A stretch of 61,048 bases of DNA from an uncultured Candidatus Melainabacteria bacterium (GCA_934757155.1 CAKVLI010000009.1:1-61048); one strand, 5' to 3'. Shown: positions 1 to 9,526, counted from the stretch's first letter. Notes: a model not told the origin generated them from the letters alone. Translations and numbers: made by a program.

Positions 1-1161
1 AATCAAAACACCTTCTTCTGTATATGCTGCATCTTTGCAGTCAGAAGGGTTTTCAGGGTTTTGAATAACAACTTTCATCGGTAAATTATATTTTTTTGCA
101 AAATCAAAATCTCTGGTATCGTGAGTCGGAACTGCCATTACCGCACCTGTGCCGTATTCAACAAGTGCATAATCAGCCGTCCAAAGCGGGAAAATTTCTC
201 CCGTGAACGGGTTTTTGCAGTGAGTTCCAAGAGGAACTCCTGTTTTAACTCTGTCTGTTGAAAGTCTTTCGATTTCAGTCATTTTTCTTGCATTAGCTCT
301 ATAGTCTTCAACAGCTTGTTTGTTTTCAGCTGTTATAAGTTTTTCGATATCTTTATATTCCGGAGCTACAACAAGGTAAGTTATACCGTGAACGGTGTCC
401 GGTCTTGTTGTGTAAACAGGAACTTCCATTTTTTCTCCGTTTGGAGCATCAACTACAGGAAATCTGAAGATTGCGCCTTGAGATTTTCCAATCCAGTTTG
501 CCTGCATTGTTTTTACGTTATCACCCCAACCTTCAAGTTTGTCTAAGTCTTCAAGAAGTCTCTCCGCGTAATCAGTAATCTTGAAGAACCATTGTGAAAG
601 ATATTTCTTCTCAACAACGCTGTCGCATCTCCAGCATTTGCCGTCAATAACCTGCTCGTTTGCAAGAACTGTTCCGCATTTGTCGCACCAGTTAACGGCA
701 GCCTCTTTTTTGTATGCTAAGCCCTTTTTATAAAGTTGCAAGAATAACCATTGAGTCCATTTGTAGTATTCCGGCTTGCAGGTTGTAACTTCTCTTTCCC
801 AGTCGTATGACAAACCGAGCATTTTTAACTGTTTTGTCATATAAGCGATATTTTCATCAGTCCAAGTTTCAGGATTTGCACCGTGTTTCATAGCTGCGTT
901 TTCAGCAGGAAGCCCGAAACTATCCCAACCCATCGGATGCAAAACATTATAGCCTTGAGCTTTCTTAAATCTTGCTATAACGTCTGTAATTGTATAGTTT
1001 CTAACGTGTCCCATATGAAGTTTTCCTGATGGGTATGGAAACATAGATAGCGCAAAATATTTAGGCTTATCACTGTTGTCAGGAGTATGGAAAACTTTAT
1101 TTTTTTCCCAAATTTCCTGCCATCTTTTTTCTATTTCCTGCGGAAAATATCCCTCTTTCAT
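1..1161 (-). CDS. leuS: Leucyl-tRNA synthetase, N-terminal part (runs off the window)
   Basis: Charges tRNA-Leu with leucine in the cytoplasm. The visible 387 codons show the class I HIGH-type motif as HMGH at residues 49-52, a zinc-type CxxC pair (WCDKCG, later CWRC) and the start of the editing domain with TTRPDT. The start ATG at 1161 has a strong ribosome site (GGAGGA) a few bases upstream. It lies 46 bases after the small membrane protein gene and could be the last gene read from the flagellar export operon. The C-terminal KMSKS region is outside the window, so the gene is partial by position and not broken. Confidence 0.97.
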   Translation of the reverse strand, partial: MKEGYFPQEIEKRWQEIWEKNKVFHTPDNSDKPKYFALSMFPYPSGKLHMGHVRNYTITDVIARFKKAQGYNVLHPMGWDSFGLPAENAAMKHGANPETWTDENIAYMTKQLKMLGLSYDWEREVTTCKPEYYKWTQWLFLQLYKKGLAYKKEAAVNWCDKCGTVLANEQVIDGKCWRCDSVVEKKYLSQWFFKITDYAERLLEDLDKLEGWGDNVKTMQANWIGKSQGAIFRFPVVDAPNGEKMEVPVYTTRPDTVHGITYLVVAPEYKDIEKLITAENKQAVEDYRANARKMTEIERLSTDRVKTGVPLGTHCKNPFTGEIFPLWTADYALVEYGTGAVMAVPTHDTRDFDFAKKYNLPMKVVIQNPENPSDCKDAAYTEEGVLI

Positions 1162-1207
1162 TTTCTCCTCCAAATTATTCCGAGATTTATTCTAGCATAA
1201 AATCTTT

Positions 1208-1555
1208 TTATACATCAATATCTTCATCCCCTTCAGCATCCGGTGCATCAGGTTCAGCAACTGTTTTTGTAAGTTTTTCGTTAAGCTCTTGTAAAGTTAT
1301 TGACTTGTCCATTTTCTTTAAAGCATTTAAAACGGCAAGTTTATAATCTGCATCGGCTCTGTTTTTAGGATTATCAACAATTTCTCCGATTTTCTGACCC
1401 AAAATTCCCATAACAACTACAGCCGGAATTAAAACAACTCCGGTTGCCATAATTGAATGTGCATCAATAGTCCCGATTTTAACAAACGAAATCGTTCCTA
1501 TAACGAGCATTGTGACTACTACAAAGAAATTTCGGATGTTTTCTGTATAATCCAT
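1208..1555 (-). CDS. Small two-helix membrane protein, unknown
   Basis: A 115-residue protein with two hydrophobic segments (about residues 9-28 and 34-57), a cytoplasmic-looking helical part and a strongly acidic tail ending in GDEDIDV. I do not recognise a family. Its start overlaps the stop of the PilZ gene by one base (TAATG), so the two are probably translationally coupled, which suggests but does not prove a link to motility or the envelope. It precedes leuS. Confidence 0.75.
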   Translation of the reverse strand: MDYTENIRNFFVVVTMLVIGTISFVKIGTIDAHSIMATGVVLIPAVVVMGILGQKIGEIVDNPKNRADADYKLAVLNALKKMDKSITLQELNEKLTKTVAEPDAPDAEGDEDIDV

Positions 1556-2145
1556 TATTTATTCATATTCTCCATATCTTTTTTCATACAGAATTGAACA
1601 AGTGTCATTTTGTCGATGTTGCTCAAGTTAGTAAATCTGCCAGAAATTGTGTAAAGCCCGCTATCACCTTTTTCTACACGGATAAGCTGGTATTTACACT
1701 TGATTTCTTGTTCATCACTTAGCTTAATGGTAACTTTGTATTCTTTTTCGATATCAATATTTTCTTCGGTTCTAACCTTCATGCCACCGGCAGAAATATC
1801 TAATGTTCTAACTTTGTGAGTTATATCATTGTATGTTAATTCTAAATCTTCGATGAATTTGATACGTGTGAATTTACGTCTTTGTAAAAATCTGTGTTTA
1901 ACAGGGTTTGCAATTGTAATAACGTTGTTTTCAAGATTTTGAATATAAGATTCGAAATACAGATAACCATTATCAGTTAAAGAGTAAAAGTCGCAAATGT
2001 GATTTACAATCAAACCTTCCGGTTTGTATTTTAACTCCATTCGAAATCCTTCCATTCCGACATCAAGAACTCTCCCTTTGTTTGATTGTTTAAAATCTTG
2101 TGGAACAATTGTAACAAGCTGATTGTTTTTTATAAGTTCTCTCAT
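1555..2145 (-). CDS. PilZ-domain cyclic-di-GMP receptor, YcgR-like
   Basis: A 196-residue protein with an N-terminal YcgR-type beta domain followed by a PilZ domain. The two c-di-GMP binding motifs are visible: RRKFTR at residues 89-94 (RxxxR) and DISAGG at 116-121 (D/NxSxxG). YcgR-type proteins slow the flagellar motor when c-di-GMP is high. Its place 14 bases after flhA fits a flagellar brake. A ribosome site (AAGGAAAGGA) precedes the ATG. A role in pilus or surface control is also possible, because PilZ receptors are versatile. Confidence 0.9.
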   Translation of the reverse strand: MRELIKNNQLVTIVPQDFKQSNKGRVLDVGMEGFRMELKYKPEGLIVNHICDFYSLTDNGYLYFESYIQNLENNVITIANPVKHRFLQRRKFTRIKFIEDLELTYNDITHKVRTLDISAGGMKVRTEENIDIEKEYKVTIKLSDEQEIKCKYQLIRVEKGDSGLYTISGRFTNLSNIDKMTLVQFCMKKDMENMNK

Positions 2146-2159
2146 TTGCTATCCTTTCC

Positions 2160-4268
2160 TTATTTCTTTAATGAATCAATTTTTATTATGCCGACAGATT
2201 TAAGTTTCACGTTCGGACTTATTTCATTATATGACATAATCGCAATTTGTGGATACTGTCTTTCAACCAATCTTCTAAATAACAGTCTTATTGGCGCAGA
2301 ACACATAATTACAGGTTGGTTACCGGTCGCTGTGATTGCTTTTTCAAGCTCAATATTAAGTCTGTCGTACAATGCTCTGGAGAAGTTTGGATCAAGAGTA
2401 ACGCTTGTACCGTCAGGACTTGCGCCCTTATAAATAACATTCTCGACTTCCGGTGAAAGCAATATAGCAAGTAAATCGCCGGTATCTGCAAGGTTTTGTT
2501 TGCAAATGTTTCTTGAAAGTGCTTGACGAACATGTTCTGTCAGGAAGTTTGGATTTTTGTTAACCTTGGACTGCAAGCTGATTGTTTCCAAAATTGTTTT
2601 CAAATCTCTGATTGCAACCCCTTCTTTGAGCAAGTTTTGGATTACTATCTGAACATCTCCAATTGTAATATCCTTCATTATGTCGTCAACATACTCTTCT
2701 GAAACCTCTTTCTTGAGGTTATCAATAAGTTGTTGAATGTCGTATCTTGAAACAATTTCGTAAGCGCATTTTTTGATAACTTCCGTAATGTGAGTTGAAA
2801 TAACAGCGGATGCTGAAACGACAGTATAACCTGACATTTCTGCGAGGTCTTTGTCCTTAGGCTCAATCCATAAAGCAGGCAGACCAAATGCAGGCTCTAT
2901 CGCGTGAATACCATTGATTGTCAAGTTTCCAACAGGATCGCCGGCACACATAGCCAAATATCTTTCAGGATAAACTTCACCTGATTCAAGAGCTACGCCT
3001 TTAAGTTTGATTTGGTAAGAATTTGGTGACAATTGTAAATTATCTCGAACTCTTATAGACGGAAGCACAATACCTAAATCCAAAGCGGTTTGACGGCGTA
3101 TTTGTGCAATTCTTTCCAGCAAATCCCCGCCCATTTCAACATTAAGAAGTTGAACCAGTCTGTAACCGACTTCAATTTCAATAGTATCGACATTCAATAA
3201 TTCCATAACGCTTTCTTTAGTAGCTTTTGCACGTTTTTCTTTTTTGCCGAGTTTTTCTTGTTGTTCAAGTTCAGCCTTCTTAGCTTCCTCTGTTTGAATA
3301 GTAGCCTTTTTCTCTTTTGTTTTAAAGAACGCCATTCCACCTGCTACAGCTGCTATAAATAAGAATGGAGCTGTCGGCATACCCGGAATTATACCCATAA
3401 ATGCAAGCAATCCGGATACAACACCTAAAATTCTCGGGTCAGAGAACATTTCGTTTTTAATATCAGTAGAAAGAGATTCGTCTTTGCCTGTAGCTCTTGA
3501 TACAATCAAACCTGTTGCGGTAGAAATCAAAAGTGCAGGAATTTGTGAAACAAGACCGTCACCAACTGTCAAGATTGTGTACGTGCCGAGTGCCTGTTGA
3601 AGGTCCATATTCAACTGGATAATACCGATAATCAAACCACCAACAATGTTTACAATAGTAATTACAATACCAGCGGTGGCATCACCTTTAACGAACTTAG
3701 AAGCACCATCCATAGTACCATAGAAGTCTGTTTCTCTTTCAAGTTTACGTCGTCTTTCTTTTGCCTGTTCTTCGTTAATAAGTCCTGAGTTCAGATCTGC
3801 GTCAATACTTAACTGTTTACCTGGCATTTTATCCAATGTGAAACGAGCGGAAACTTCTGCAACACGGGTTGCACCACCTGTGATTACCATAAAGTTGATT
3901 AATACCAAAATACAGAATATAACCGCACCGACAACGTAGTTACCACCGACTACGAACTCTCCGAATGCATTAATAACGTTTCCAGCCTGACCATGAAGTA
4001 AAATCAGTCGAGTTGAACTTACGTTTAACCCCAGTCGGAACAGTGTTGCAATCAACAAAACTGTCGGGAAAGAAGAGTAATCAAGCGGTTCTTGTGTGTA
4101 TAAACAAACGAGTAGAATTACTACCGCTAGAGAGATGTTTATTGTTAAAAGAATGTCCAACAAAGGTGCAGGAAGTGGTATAACCATCATACAGACGATT
4201 ACAACCAAGCCTATCGCAAGAACGATATCGTTATTTTTTAAGATATTTGATAACTTGGATAACTCCAT
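2160..4268 (-). CDS. flhA: Flagellar type III export protein FlhA
   Basis: Inner-membrane component of the flagellar export gate. The N-terminal half has about eight membrane helices and carries the FHIPEP-family signature (the stretch around RVAEVSARFTLDKMPGKQ). The C-terminal half is the cytoplasmic substrate/chaperone docking domain. I place the start at the ATG at 4268 (702 residues, normal for FlhA): it lies 10 bases after the flhB stop with an AGGCGGA ribosome site. An upstream in-frame ATG at 4328 would add 20 residues lying inside flhB. Injectisome SctV is homologous, but the gene order with flhB and the PilZ neighbour favours a flagellar gene. Confidence 0.95.
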   Translation of the reverse strand: MELSKLSNILKNNDIVLAIGLVVIVCMMVIPLPAPLLDILLTINISLAVVILLVCLYTQEPLDYSSFPTVLLIATLFRLGLNVSSTRLILLHGQAGNVINAFGEFVVGGNYVVGAVIFCILVLINFMVITGGATRVAEVSARFTLDKMPGKQLSIDADLNSGLINEEQAKERRRKLERETDFYGTMDGASKFVKGDATAGIVITIVNIVGGLIIGIIQLNMDLQQALGTYTILTVGDGLVSQIPALLISTATGLIVSRATGKDESLSTDIKNEMFSDPRILGVVSGLLAFMGIIPGMPTAPFLFIAAVAGGMAFFKTKEKKATIQTEEAKKAELEQQEKLGKKEKRAKATKESVMELLNVDTIEIEVGYRLVQLLNVEMGGDLLERIAQIRRQTALDLGIVLPSIRVRDNLQLSPNSYQIKLKGVALESGEVYPERYLAMCAGDPVGNLTINGIHAIEPAFGLPALWIEPKDKDLAEMSGYTVVSASAVISTHITEVIKKCAYEIVSRYDIQQLIDNLKKEVSEEYVDDIMKDITIGDVQIVIQNLLKEGVAIRDLKTILETISLQSKVNKNPNFLTEHVRQALSRNICKQNLADTGDLLAILLSPEVENVIYKGASPDGTSVTLDPNFSRALYDRLNIELEKAITATGNQPVIMCSAPIRLLFRRLVERQYPQIAIMSYNEISPNVKLKSVGIIKIDSLKK

Positions 4269-4278
4269 CCTCTTCCGC

Positions 4279-5361
4279 CTAAGTTTCTCCTCTCTTACTA
4301 TTGTATACGTATGCCAAGATTTCGGCAACAGCTACATACAAGTCTGATGGTATTATACCATCAATCGGTACAGAATTGTAGAGGGCTCTTGCAACAGGTC
4401 TGTTTTCAACAATCGGTACGTTGTTAGATTTTGCAATCTCCCTAATCTGAAACGCTAAATAATCAACCCCTTTGGCAACAACTATCGGCGCAGGTGCTTT
4501 TGTTTTGTCATATTGAATAGCAACAGCATAATGTGTCGGGTTTGTTACAACAACATCCGCTTGCGGAACTGATGCCATCATTCTTTGACGAGCCATCTGC
4601 ATTTGAATTGAACGTATTCTTGCCTTTATCTTAGGGTCTCCTTCTGTATCCTTATGTTCGTCTTTAACTTCTTGCTTTGTCATCTTGATTGATTTTTCGT
4701 ATTCGTAATTCTGATATTTTTTGTCAAGATAGCCCAAAATCAGCATTGCTAAACACATGTTAATAATCATATTTACAAGAATTGAACCGATAATATTCAA
4801 TGCAATAGGAATATCTAATCCTACAAGTCCAAGCAAGTCCCCTTTTCTGCTATTAATAGCCGAATAACCGCAAGCTCCTACGATAACAATTTTTAAAATT
4901 GATTTTACAAATTCAACCATTGAGCGCGGCTGGAATGGGTTGAACACACGTTTTGCGTTCTCCAGCATTTTTTTAGGGCTTAAATTTTGTAAGTCAAACT
5001 TAGCTTTTTGGAGAGCAAAAACATGCCCGACGTCCATCCTGATTACAATAATAGCCAAAATTGCCAAGAAAATCAGGAAAGGCAGTACTATAACCCCCAA
5101 ATACCTAAAATATGGATAAAGTAATCCGATGATGCTCGAAGTGTCTAATGAGTTTGGATTGAGGTTTGAAAATGTATCTTGCATCATGCTTATCATAGTG
5201 GAGTACATATGTTTTGAGAGCATGCCAAGCAAGGCTATTCCACCGACCATAACCATGGCGGATTCCATATCCTTACTTTTTGAAACATTACCCCTTTCGC
5301 GCTCTTTCGTTCGCCGTCGGGTGGTGGCTTCTTCGGTTTTTTCTGCTGCGTCGTTCCCCAT
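4279..5361 (-). CDS. flhB: Flagellar export switch protein FlhB
   Basis: A 360-residue membrane protein of the flagellar export gate. It has the basic N-terminus with EKTEEAT typical of FlhB, four hydrophobic segments, and the autocleavage motif NPTH at residues 274-277. Cleavage between N and P in this family switches export from rod/hook to filament substrates. It starts 9 bases after the fliR stop and is followed by flhA, the classical order. Confidence 0.96.
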   Translation of the reverse strand: MGNDAAEKTEEATTRRRTKERERGNVSKSKDMESAMVMVGGIALLGMLSKHMYSTMISMMQDTFSNLNPNSLDTSSIIGLLYPYFRYLGVIVLPFLIFLAILAIIVIRMDVGHVFALQKAKFDLQNLSPKKMLENAKRVFNPFQPRSMVEFVKSILKIVIVGACGYSAINSRKGDLLGLVGLDIPIALNIIGSILVNMIINMCLAMLILGYLDKKYQNYEYEKSIKMTKQEVKDEHKDTEGDPKIKARIRSIQMQMARQRMMASVPQADVVVTNPTHYAVAIQYDKTKAPAPIVVAKGVDYLAFQIREIAKSNNVPIVENRPVARALYNSVPIDGIIPSDLYVAVAEILAYVYNSKRGET

Positions 5362-5370
5362 TTGTCCTCA

Positions 5371-6150
5371 CTAAAATACTGCTGTGATTTTGGTCAAGAA
5401 TTGTTCTACCAAAACTGCAATGTATTCCGCCATTGGTCGCATAAATATCAGAGATAACAATAACCCCAGATAGATTTTTAATGGCATTGAAACCATAAAG
5501 ATATTCATTTGCGGCATCATTTTTGAAGTGAAGCCTAACAGAATATCTGTTATAAATAAAACTCCGAATATTGGGAGTGCTATTCCTAAACCGACACTGA
5601 ACATTTGCCCCGTAATTACAATGATTTGTTCAACAATGCCAGGTGAAAAGTTTATCACATATCCTACCGGCATGTCTTTAAAACTGTTATATATAGCTGC
5701 AAAAAGCCATTGGTGCGCTCCAAGAGCAATAAATATCATTGTCGCAAGATAAGTATAAGCTTGCGTTATAACCGGAGAGTTTCCACCTGATGCCGGATTT
5801 AATGCTTGATCCGCAGATAAACCCATCTGAATTGCAAATGTGTTAACACCAAGTTCTACACCGATGAACAATATATTTGCGCAAAATCCGATTGCAAAAC
5901 CGATTAGAAACTCTTTAAATAATATTAATGTTAAAGCCGGAACCGAAGTCGGTGCAACAAATGCGGTATTTGCCTGCACAATCGGAAATAATATAAACGA
6001 AATTGTTGCAGCAAGCCAAATTTTTACCTGCATAGGAATAGGGTACGTTGAAAACAGAGGTGCTGACGTAAATAAGCCTGACATTCTTGTAAAGATTGCC
6101 ATGAAAAGTAATATATTGCCTACCGAAAACAGCACATCCAAGTTGAACAT
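5371..6150 (-). CDS. fliR: Flagellar export protein FliR
   Basis: A 259-residue polytopic membrane protein of the FliR/SctT family, part of the FliPQR export gate in the flagellar basal body. Several hydrophobic helices and the family-typical stretch ALNPASGGNSPVITQ are visible. Its start overlaps the fliQ stop by one base, indicating translational coupling. Confidence 0.95.
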   Translation of the reverse strand: MFNLDVLFSVGNILLFMAIFTRMSGLFTSAPLFSTYPIPMQVKIWLAATISFILFPIVQANTAFVAPTSVPALTLILFKEFLIGFAIGFCANILFIGVELGVNTFAIQMGLSADQALNPASGGNSPVITQAYTYLATMIFIALGAHQWLFAAIYNSFKDMPVGYVINFSPGIVEQIIVITGQMFSVGLGIALPIFGVLFITDILLGFTSKMMPQMNIFMVSMPLKIYLGLLLSLIFMRPMAEYIAVLVEQFLTKITAVF

Positions 6151-6422
6151 TACATTGCCCCTATAAGCTGCGGTATTGTTGCCATAAATTCGTTAACAGT
6201 GGTGATGAAAACACTCATCATCCAAGGTAATAGGAAGATAAGCAAAATTACACAACCAACGATTTTAGGAACGAACGTTAATGTGGATTCCTGAATTTGT
6301 GTAACAGTCTGAAAAATACTTACCATAAGACCGATTACAACACCGACTAAAAGAATCGGTACTGACATTTGTAAGGTCAATATAAACATTTTTTGCAAAA
6401 GAGTTATAACTATATCTTGCAT
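6150..6422 (-). CDS. fliQ: Flagellar export protein FliQ
   Basis: A 90-residue protein with two membrane helices, the normal size for FliQ/SctS. It contains the family pattern around GLMVSIFQTVTQIQE. It forms the FliPQR gate with its neighbours, lies 3 bases after fliP and overlaps fliR by one base. Confidence 0.95.
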   Translation of the reverse strand: MQDIVITLLQKMFILTLQMSVPILLVGVVIGLMVSIFQTVTQIQESTLTFVPKIVGCVILLIFLLPWMMSVFITTVNEFMATIPQLIGAM

Positions 6423-6425
6423 AAC

Positions 6426-7178
6426 CTACCTCACAAAGCTTTCTACCAGTGATTTTACAATCAGATACCAGCCGTCAACCATTACGAACATAATTAACTT
6501 GAACGGCAATGCAATCATAGTCGGTGGTAAGAACATCATACCCATTGATACGAGGACGGATGATACGACTATATCAATAACCAAAAACGGCAGGTAAACA
6601 ACGAATCCGATAGTGAATGCTGTCTTTAATTCGCTAAGTATGAATGACGGTAACAGTACGTATGTAGGCACATCTGCTTTTGATTTTGGCTTTTCAATCT
6701 TCGCCATTCTTACAAAAAGTGCCAGTTCTTTTTCATGTGTTTGCTTAAACATGAAATTTCTTATAGGCTCAATTCCTCTATCCAATGCTACTTGCTGAGT
6801 GATTTGGTTGTTCATATACGGCTGCAAGGCTTTTTCATTAATCTCATTGAATGTAGGTGCCATAATAAAGAAGGTCAAAATCAAAGCTAAGCTTGTCAAA
6901 ACCTGATTTGGCGGTAAATTGCTCGCACCGATTGCTTGTCTTGTAAGTGATAAAACAACAACCAGTCGAACAAAGCATGTCGTCATTATCAAAATGCTTG
7001 GAGCCAAGGTTAAAATTGTTAACCAGATTAAAATTTGCAAACCGTTTGTAAAATCCTGTGGTGTATTTGCGGTTTGCATCCCGATATTAATGTTAGGGAA
7101 TGTCATTGCAGCTGTGGACGGCAGTGCTGTCAAAATTAAACCGGCAAGCGCAAATCCCCACTTTTTAAAATCTCTCAT
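6426..7178 (-). CDS. fliP: Flagellar export protein FliP
   Basis: A 250-residue protein with a cleavable-looking N-terminal signal (GFALAGLILTALPSTAA) and the FliP/SctR membrane core, including SILIMTTCFVRLVVVLS and the conserved RQAIGASNLPPNQVL region. It is the first gene of the export cluster, reading fliP-fliQ-fliR-flhB-flhA. A promoter and a short hairpin-containing leader lie directly upstream. Confidence 0.96.
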   Translation of the reverse strand: MRDFKKWGFALAGLILTALPSTAAMTFPNINIGMQTANTPQDFTNGLQILIWLTILTLAPSILIMTTCFVRLVVVLSLTRQAIGASNLPPNQVLTSLALILTFFIMAPTFNEINEKALQPYMNNQITQQVALDRGIEPIRNFMFKQTHEKELALFVRMAKIEKPKSKADVPTYVLLPSFILSELKTAFTIGFVVYLPFLVIDIVVSSVLVSMGMMFLPPTMIALPFKLIMFVMVDGWYLIVKSLVESFVR

Positions 7179-7236
7179 CGTACATTTTCCTTAAAAAATC
7201 AACTATCAGAAAGAAGTCACACTTCTCCCCAAGAGT

Positions 7237-7265
7237 ATCATACACTATATAATAATCCGTGCCAA
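7237..7265 (-). promoter_or_regulatory. Predicted promoter of the fliP-flhA operon
   Basis: On the minus strand TTGGCA (7265-7260) and TATGAT (7242-7237) are separated by exactly 17 bases, a good primary-sigma promoter. The predicted leader of about 50 bases contains a 6-bp hairpin (AGAAGT/ACTTCT, 7212-7226). This suggests expression from the housekeeping sigma factor and not a sigma-28 promoter. Confidence 0.6.
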
Positions 7266-7284
7266 TCTGTTAAGTTATATAAAG

Positions 7285-8859
7285 CTATCGAGAGATTCTC
7301 AAGTGTCTGTCGTCGCCTTCGCCGATTGATGTACTCTGCAAACCGTATTGTTCTACAAGTTCATGTTGTAATTTTCTGATTTGGGTATTTTGTGGGGCAA
7401 GTTCAATTACTTCTGCTCCGTCCATGACCTGCTTGATTGCGGTTTTAACTTCATCTAATGCTATTTCGGTTTCGTCCTGATAACCTGTGTCATTTTCGTT
7501 GTCGTAAGGACGTAAGTCTAGAGCATCTTTCAAAACTTTCTGAATTTGTGCCATAGAGTTTGTTTTTACGTAGAAAATCTGAGCTCTGTATTCTTTTGCC
7601 GTATTTAAAATCTTTGCTCCGCCTTTTGCAAAGTTCTTGTGCGCAATAACAATATCCGCATCCTCAACGTTACGAGTTATTTCTAAATTGAAGTTAAGTC
7701 GTTCGATAAGTTTTTCTACAATTGTTCTTGAAACAGCGTACAAATAAACTTTTTTCATAGGTTTATTCTGGTCGCAGTATTTTTGACGTGAGAAGGAGAA
7801 GTTCAAGCTGTTTTCTTCAGGTTTAGCCTGTTGTTGCTCAACTTTCTTCGGCTCTTCAATCGTGCATTTATCAGTGTATTCCTTGTCAACTTTTCTGAGT
7901 TCAGGGCGAATCGGCCATCCTCTCAAAATGTAGTCAACAGCTTCTGCAGTGTTTTTGTACACTGCAAGCGTGTTTCTATCAATAATTTCTATAACTATAT
8001 CAAATGTAGGCTGCTTTTCTCTTTCCAGAACTGTTTTCTGCGAAGCTCTTCTTTTCGCTTCGTCATCACCTAATGTTACAGACTGAATTCCACCGACCAA
8101 ATCTGAAAGAGTCGGGTTTTTAATTAAGCTTTCTAGACTGTTACCGTGAGCGGTTGCAATAAGCATTACACCACGTTCTGCAATTGTTCTGGCTGCTTGT
8201 GCTTCTGCTTCTGTACCGATTTCGTCAACAACAATAACTTCCGGCGTATGGTTTTCAACAGCCTCAATCATAATATCTTTTTGGAATTCCGGCTGAGGCA
8301 CTTGCATTCTTCTTGCTGAACCAATCGCAGGATGCGGAGTGTCGCCATCGCCCGCGATTTCATTTGAGGTATCTACGATGACAACGCGTTTTCCTAGTTC
8401 ATCTGCTACAAGTCTGGATATTTCACGAAGTTTGGTAGTTTTACCAACTCCCGGGCGTCCCAGAAACAATATACTTTTCCCTTGTGTACAAATATCTTTT
8501 ATGCAAGAAATTGTACCTGTTACGACTCTACCAATACGACAAGTTAAACCTACAACTTTTCCCTGACGGTTTCTAATTGCGCTGATTCTGTGTAACGTCC
8601 CTGGAATACCGGAACGATTGTCGTGTGTAAACTCTTGTAAGTGCGAAGTTACAAAATTTATATCTTCATCAGTGATTCCTTCGCTTCCAAGCTTTTCAAT
8701 TCTCCCGCCAGCGTGTCTGATTTCGGGCGCGCGACCTATATCTAAGACAATTTCAATCACATCTTCAAGCCTGTCGATTGTCAAATTTGATACAACCTTT
8801 TGGGGCATAATGGCCATAAGTTTTTCAAGGTCATTTTGAAATTGTATGCTGCTTGTCAT
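7285..8859 (-). CDS. AAA ATPase with C-terminal R3H domain, Ycf45-like
   Basis: A predicted 524-residue cytoplasmic nucleic-acid-binding ATPase. It has a SpoIIIAA-like P-loop core with Walker A GRPGVGKTT (residues 134-142) and Walker B VIVVDEIGTEAEA, a linker, and a C-terminal R3H domain ending in DDRHLRISR. This architecture is the cyanobacterial/algal-plastid Ycf45 type; the function is not established. I prefer the ATG at 8859. The frame stays open to an ATG at 8949, but a TATAAT (8931-8926) lies in that extension, suggesting it is promoter and not protein. The gene lies about 100 bases before fliP, which has its own promoter. Confidence 0.88.
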   Translation of the reverse strand: MTSSIQFQNDLEKLMAIMPQKVVSNLTIDRLEDVIEIVLDIGRAPEIRHAGGRIEKLGSEGITDEDINFVTSHLQEFTHDNRSGIPGTLHRISAIRNRQGKVVGLTCRIGRVVTGTISCIKDICTQGKSILFLGRPGVGKTTKLREISRLVADELGKRVVIVDTSNEIAGDGDTPHPAIGSARRMQVPQPEFQKDIMIEAVENHTPEVIVVDEIGTEAEAQAARTIAERGVMLIATAHGNSLESLIKNPTLSDLVGGIQSVTLGDDEAKRRASQKTVLEREKQPTFDIVIEIIDRNTLAVYKNTAEAVDYILRGWPIRPELRKVDKEYTDKCTIEEPKKVEQQQAKPEENSLNFSFSRQKYCDQNKPMKKVYLYAVSRTIVEKLIERLNFNLEITRNVEDADIVIAHKNFAKGGAKILNTAKEYRAQIFYVKTNSMAQIQKVLKDALDLRPYDNENDTGYQDETEIALDEVKTAIKQVMDGAEVIELAPQNTQIRKLQHELVEQYGLQSTSIGEGDDRHLRISR

Positions 8860-9042
8860 GTTTATATTAGAATGCCTTTCTGCTCTCGCTTTTGGCGGGT
8901 AACTTCCAAAGCTGTCTCCTACCCTATTATAACATATTTTTACATCCATTTTTGAAGTTTGTCACGAATATTAAGAAATATTAAGACGGCTTTAAGTGTC
9001 TAAAATACGCTTATAGTGTGATTTTTGGATGCTGTGACCAAT

Positions 9043-9066
9043 AAAAAAGCGGGTTTTAAACCCGCT
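9043..9066 (-). terminator. Rho-independent terminator after the 98-residue gene
   Basis: On the minus strand AGCGGGT and ACCCGCT form a GC-rich stem followed by a run of six T. It lies about 40 bases beyond the stop at 9104. Confidence 0.85.
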
Positions 9067-9103
9067 CAATTAGTTCTCTTTTGCTCTCTCTTTTTACTAA
9101 CGA

Positions 9104-9400
9104 TTATACGCCTGTTCCGTTTTTGTCCTTTACTTTAGCCTGCTCTTCTTTTTCTTTCTCTTGGTCTGTTTCCGCTTTTTTATCTTGTTCTTCAACATAC
9201 ATTGTAGCGAATTGCTCGTACAATTCTGAATCTTGAAGGATTTCATCTAATTCAAGGTAGTTGTTTTCATCGATATTAGCATCTTCAAATTGATTTTTTT
9301 CAATACCGACTTTACGTGCAGCACTTTCGGTAAGGTGACCTGCACCAATTGTTTTTACGATAAAGTTTTTTAGAACATTTGCGTTAATATTTGCTGACAT
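9104..9400 (-). CDS. Small acidic protein, unknown
   Basis: A 98-residue soluble protein, helical at the N-terminus with an acidic middle (NIDENNYLELDEILQD) and a highly charged Lys/Glu tail. I do not recognise a family. It stands alone with its own terminator between the Ycf45-like gene and ycf23. Real coding is supported by the terminator placed just after its stop and by a composition similar to neighbouring genes. Confidence 0.7.
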   Translation of the reverse strand: MSANINANVLKNFIVKTIGAGHLTESAARKVGIEKNQFEDANIDENNYLELDEILQDSELYEQFATMYVEEQDKKAETDQEKEKEEQAKVKDKNGTGV

Positions 9401-9492
9401 TTTTTAGCTCCCATCTTAATTACATCTTATATATATAAAAACTTTATTAATTGTCGGATTTCATAACTTGTATTTTTTGTTACAAAAGTTAA

Positions 9493-9526
9493 TAAAAAAG
9501 AAGCTCAACAATTGTCAAGCTTCTTT
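9493..9526 (-). terminator. Rho-independent terminator after ycf23
   Basis: An 8-bp stem AAGAAGCT/AGCTTCTT is followed on the minus strand by a T-rich run. It lies about 20 bases beyond the ycf23 stop at 9545. Confidence 0.8.

Noticed and set aside
316..546. Open frame on the plus strand in leuS
   Set aside because: It is the opposite strand of the well-supported leucyl-tRNA synthetase and has no ribosome site.
4269..4328. Longer FlhA from ATG 4328
   Set aside because: The extra 20 residues overlap flhB by 50 bases; the ATG at 4268 has a ribosome site and gives normal FlhA length.
2160..7178. Type III injectisome instead of flagellar export genes
   Set aside because: No needle, translocon or other injectisome genes are adjacent, and gene order plus the PilZ neighbour favour flagella. 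It cannot be fully excluded from this window.
8860..8949. N-terminal extension of the Ycf45-like protein
   Set aside because: The stretch contains a TATAAT and no ribosome site, and conservation appears to begin after 8859.
9001..9066. Riboswitch-like structure near the 98-residue gene
   Set aside because: The hairpin and T-run lie downstream of the minus-strand gene and are explained as its terminator.
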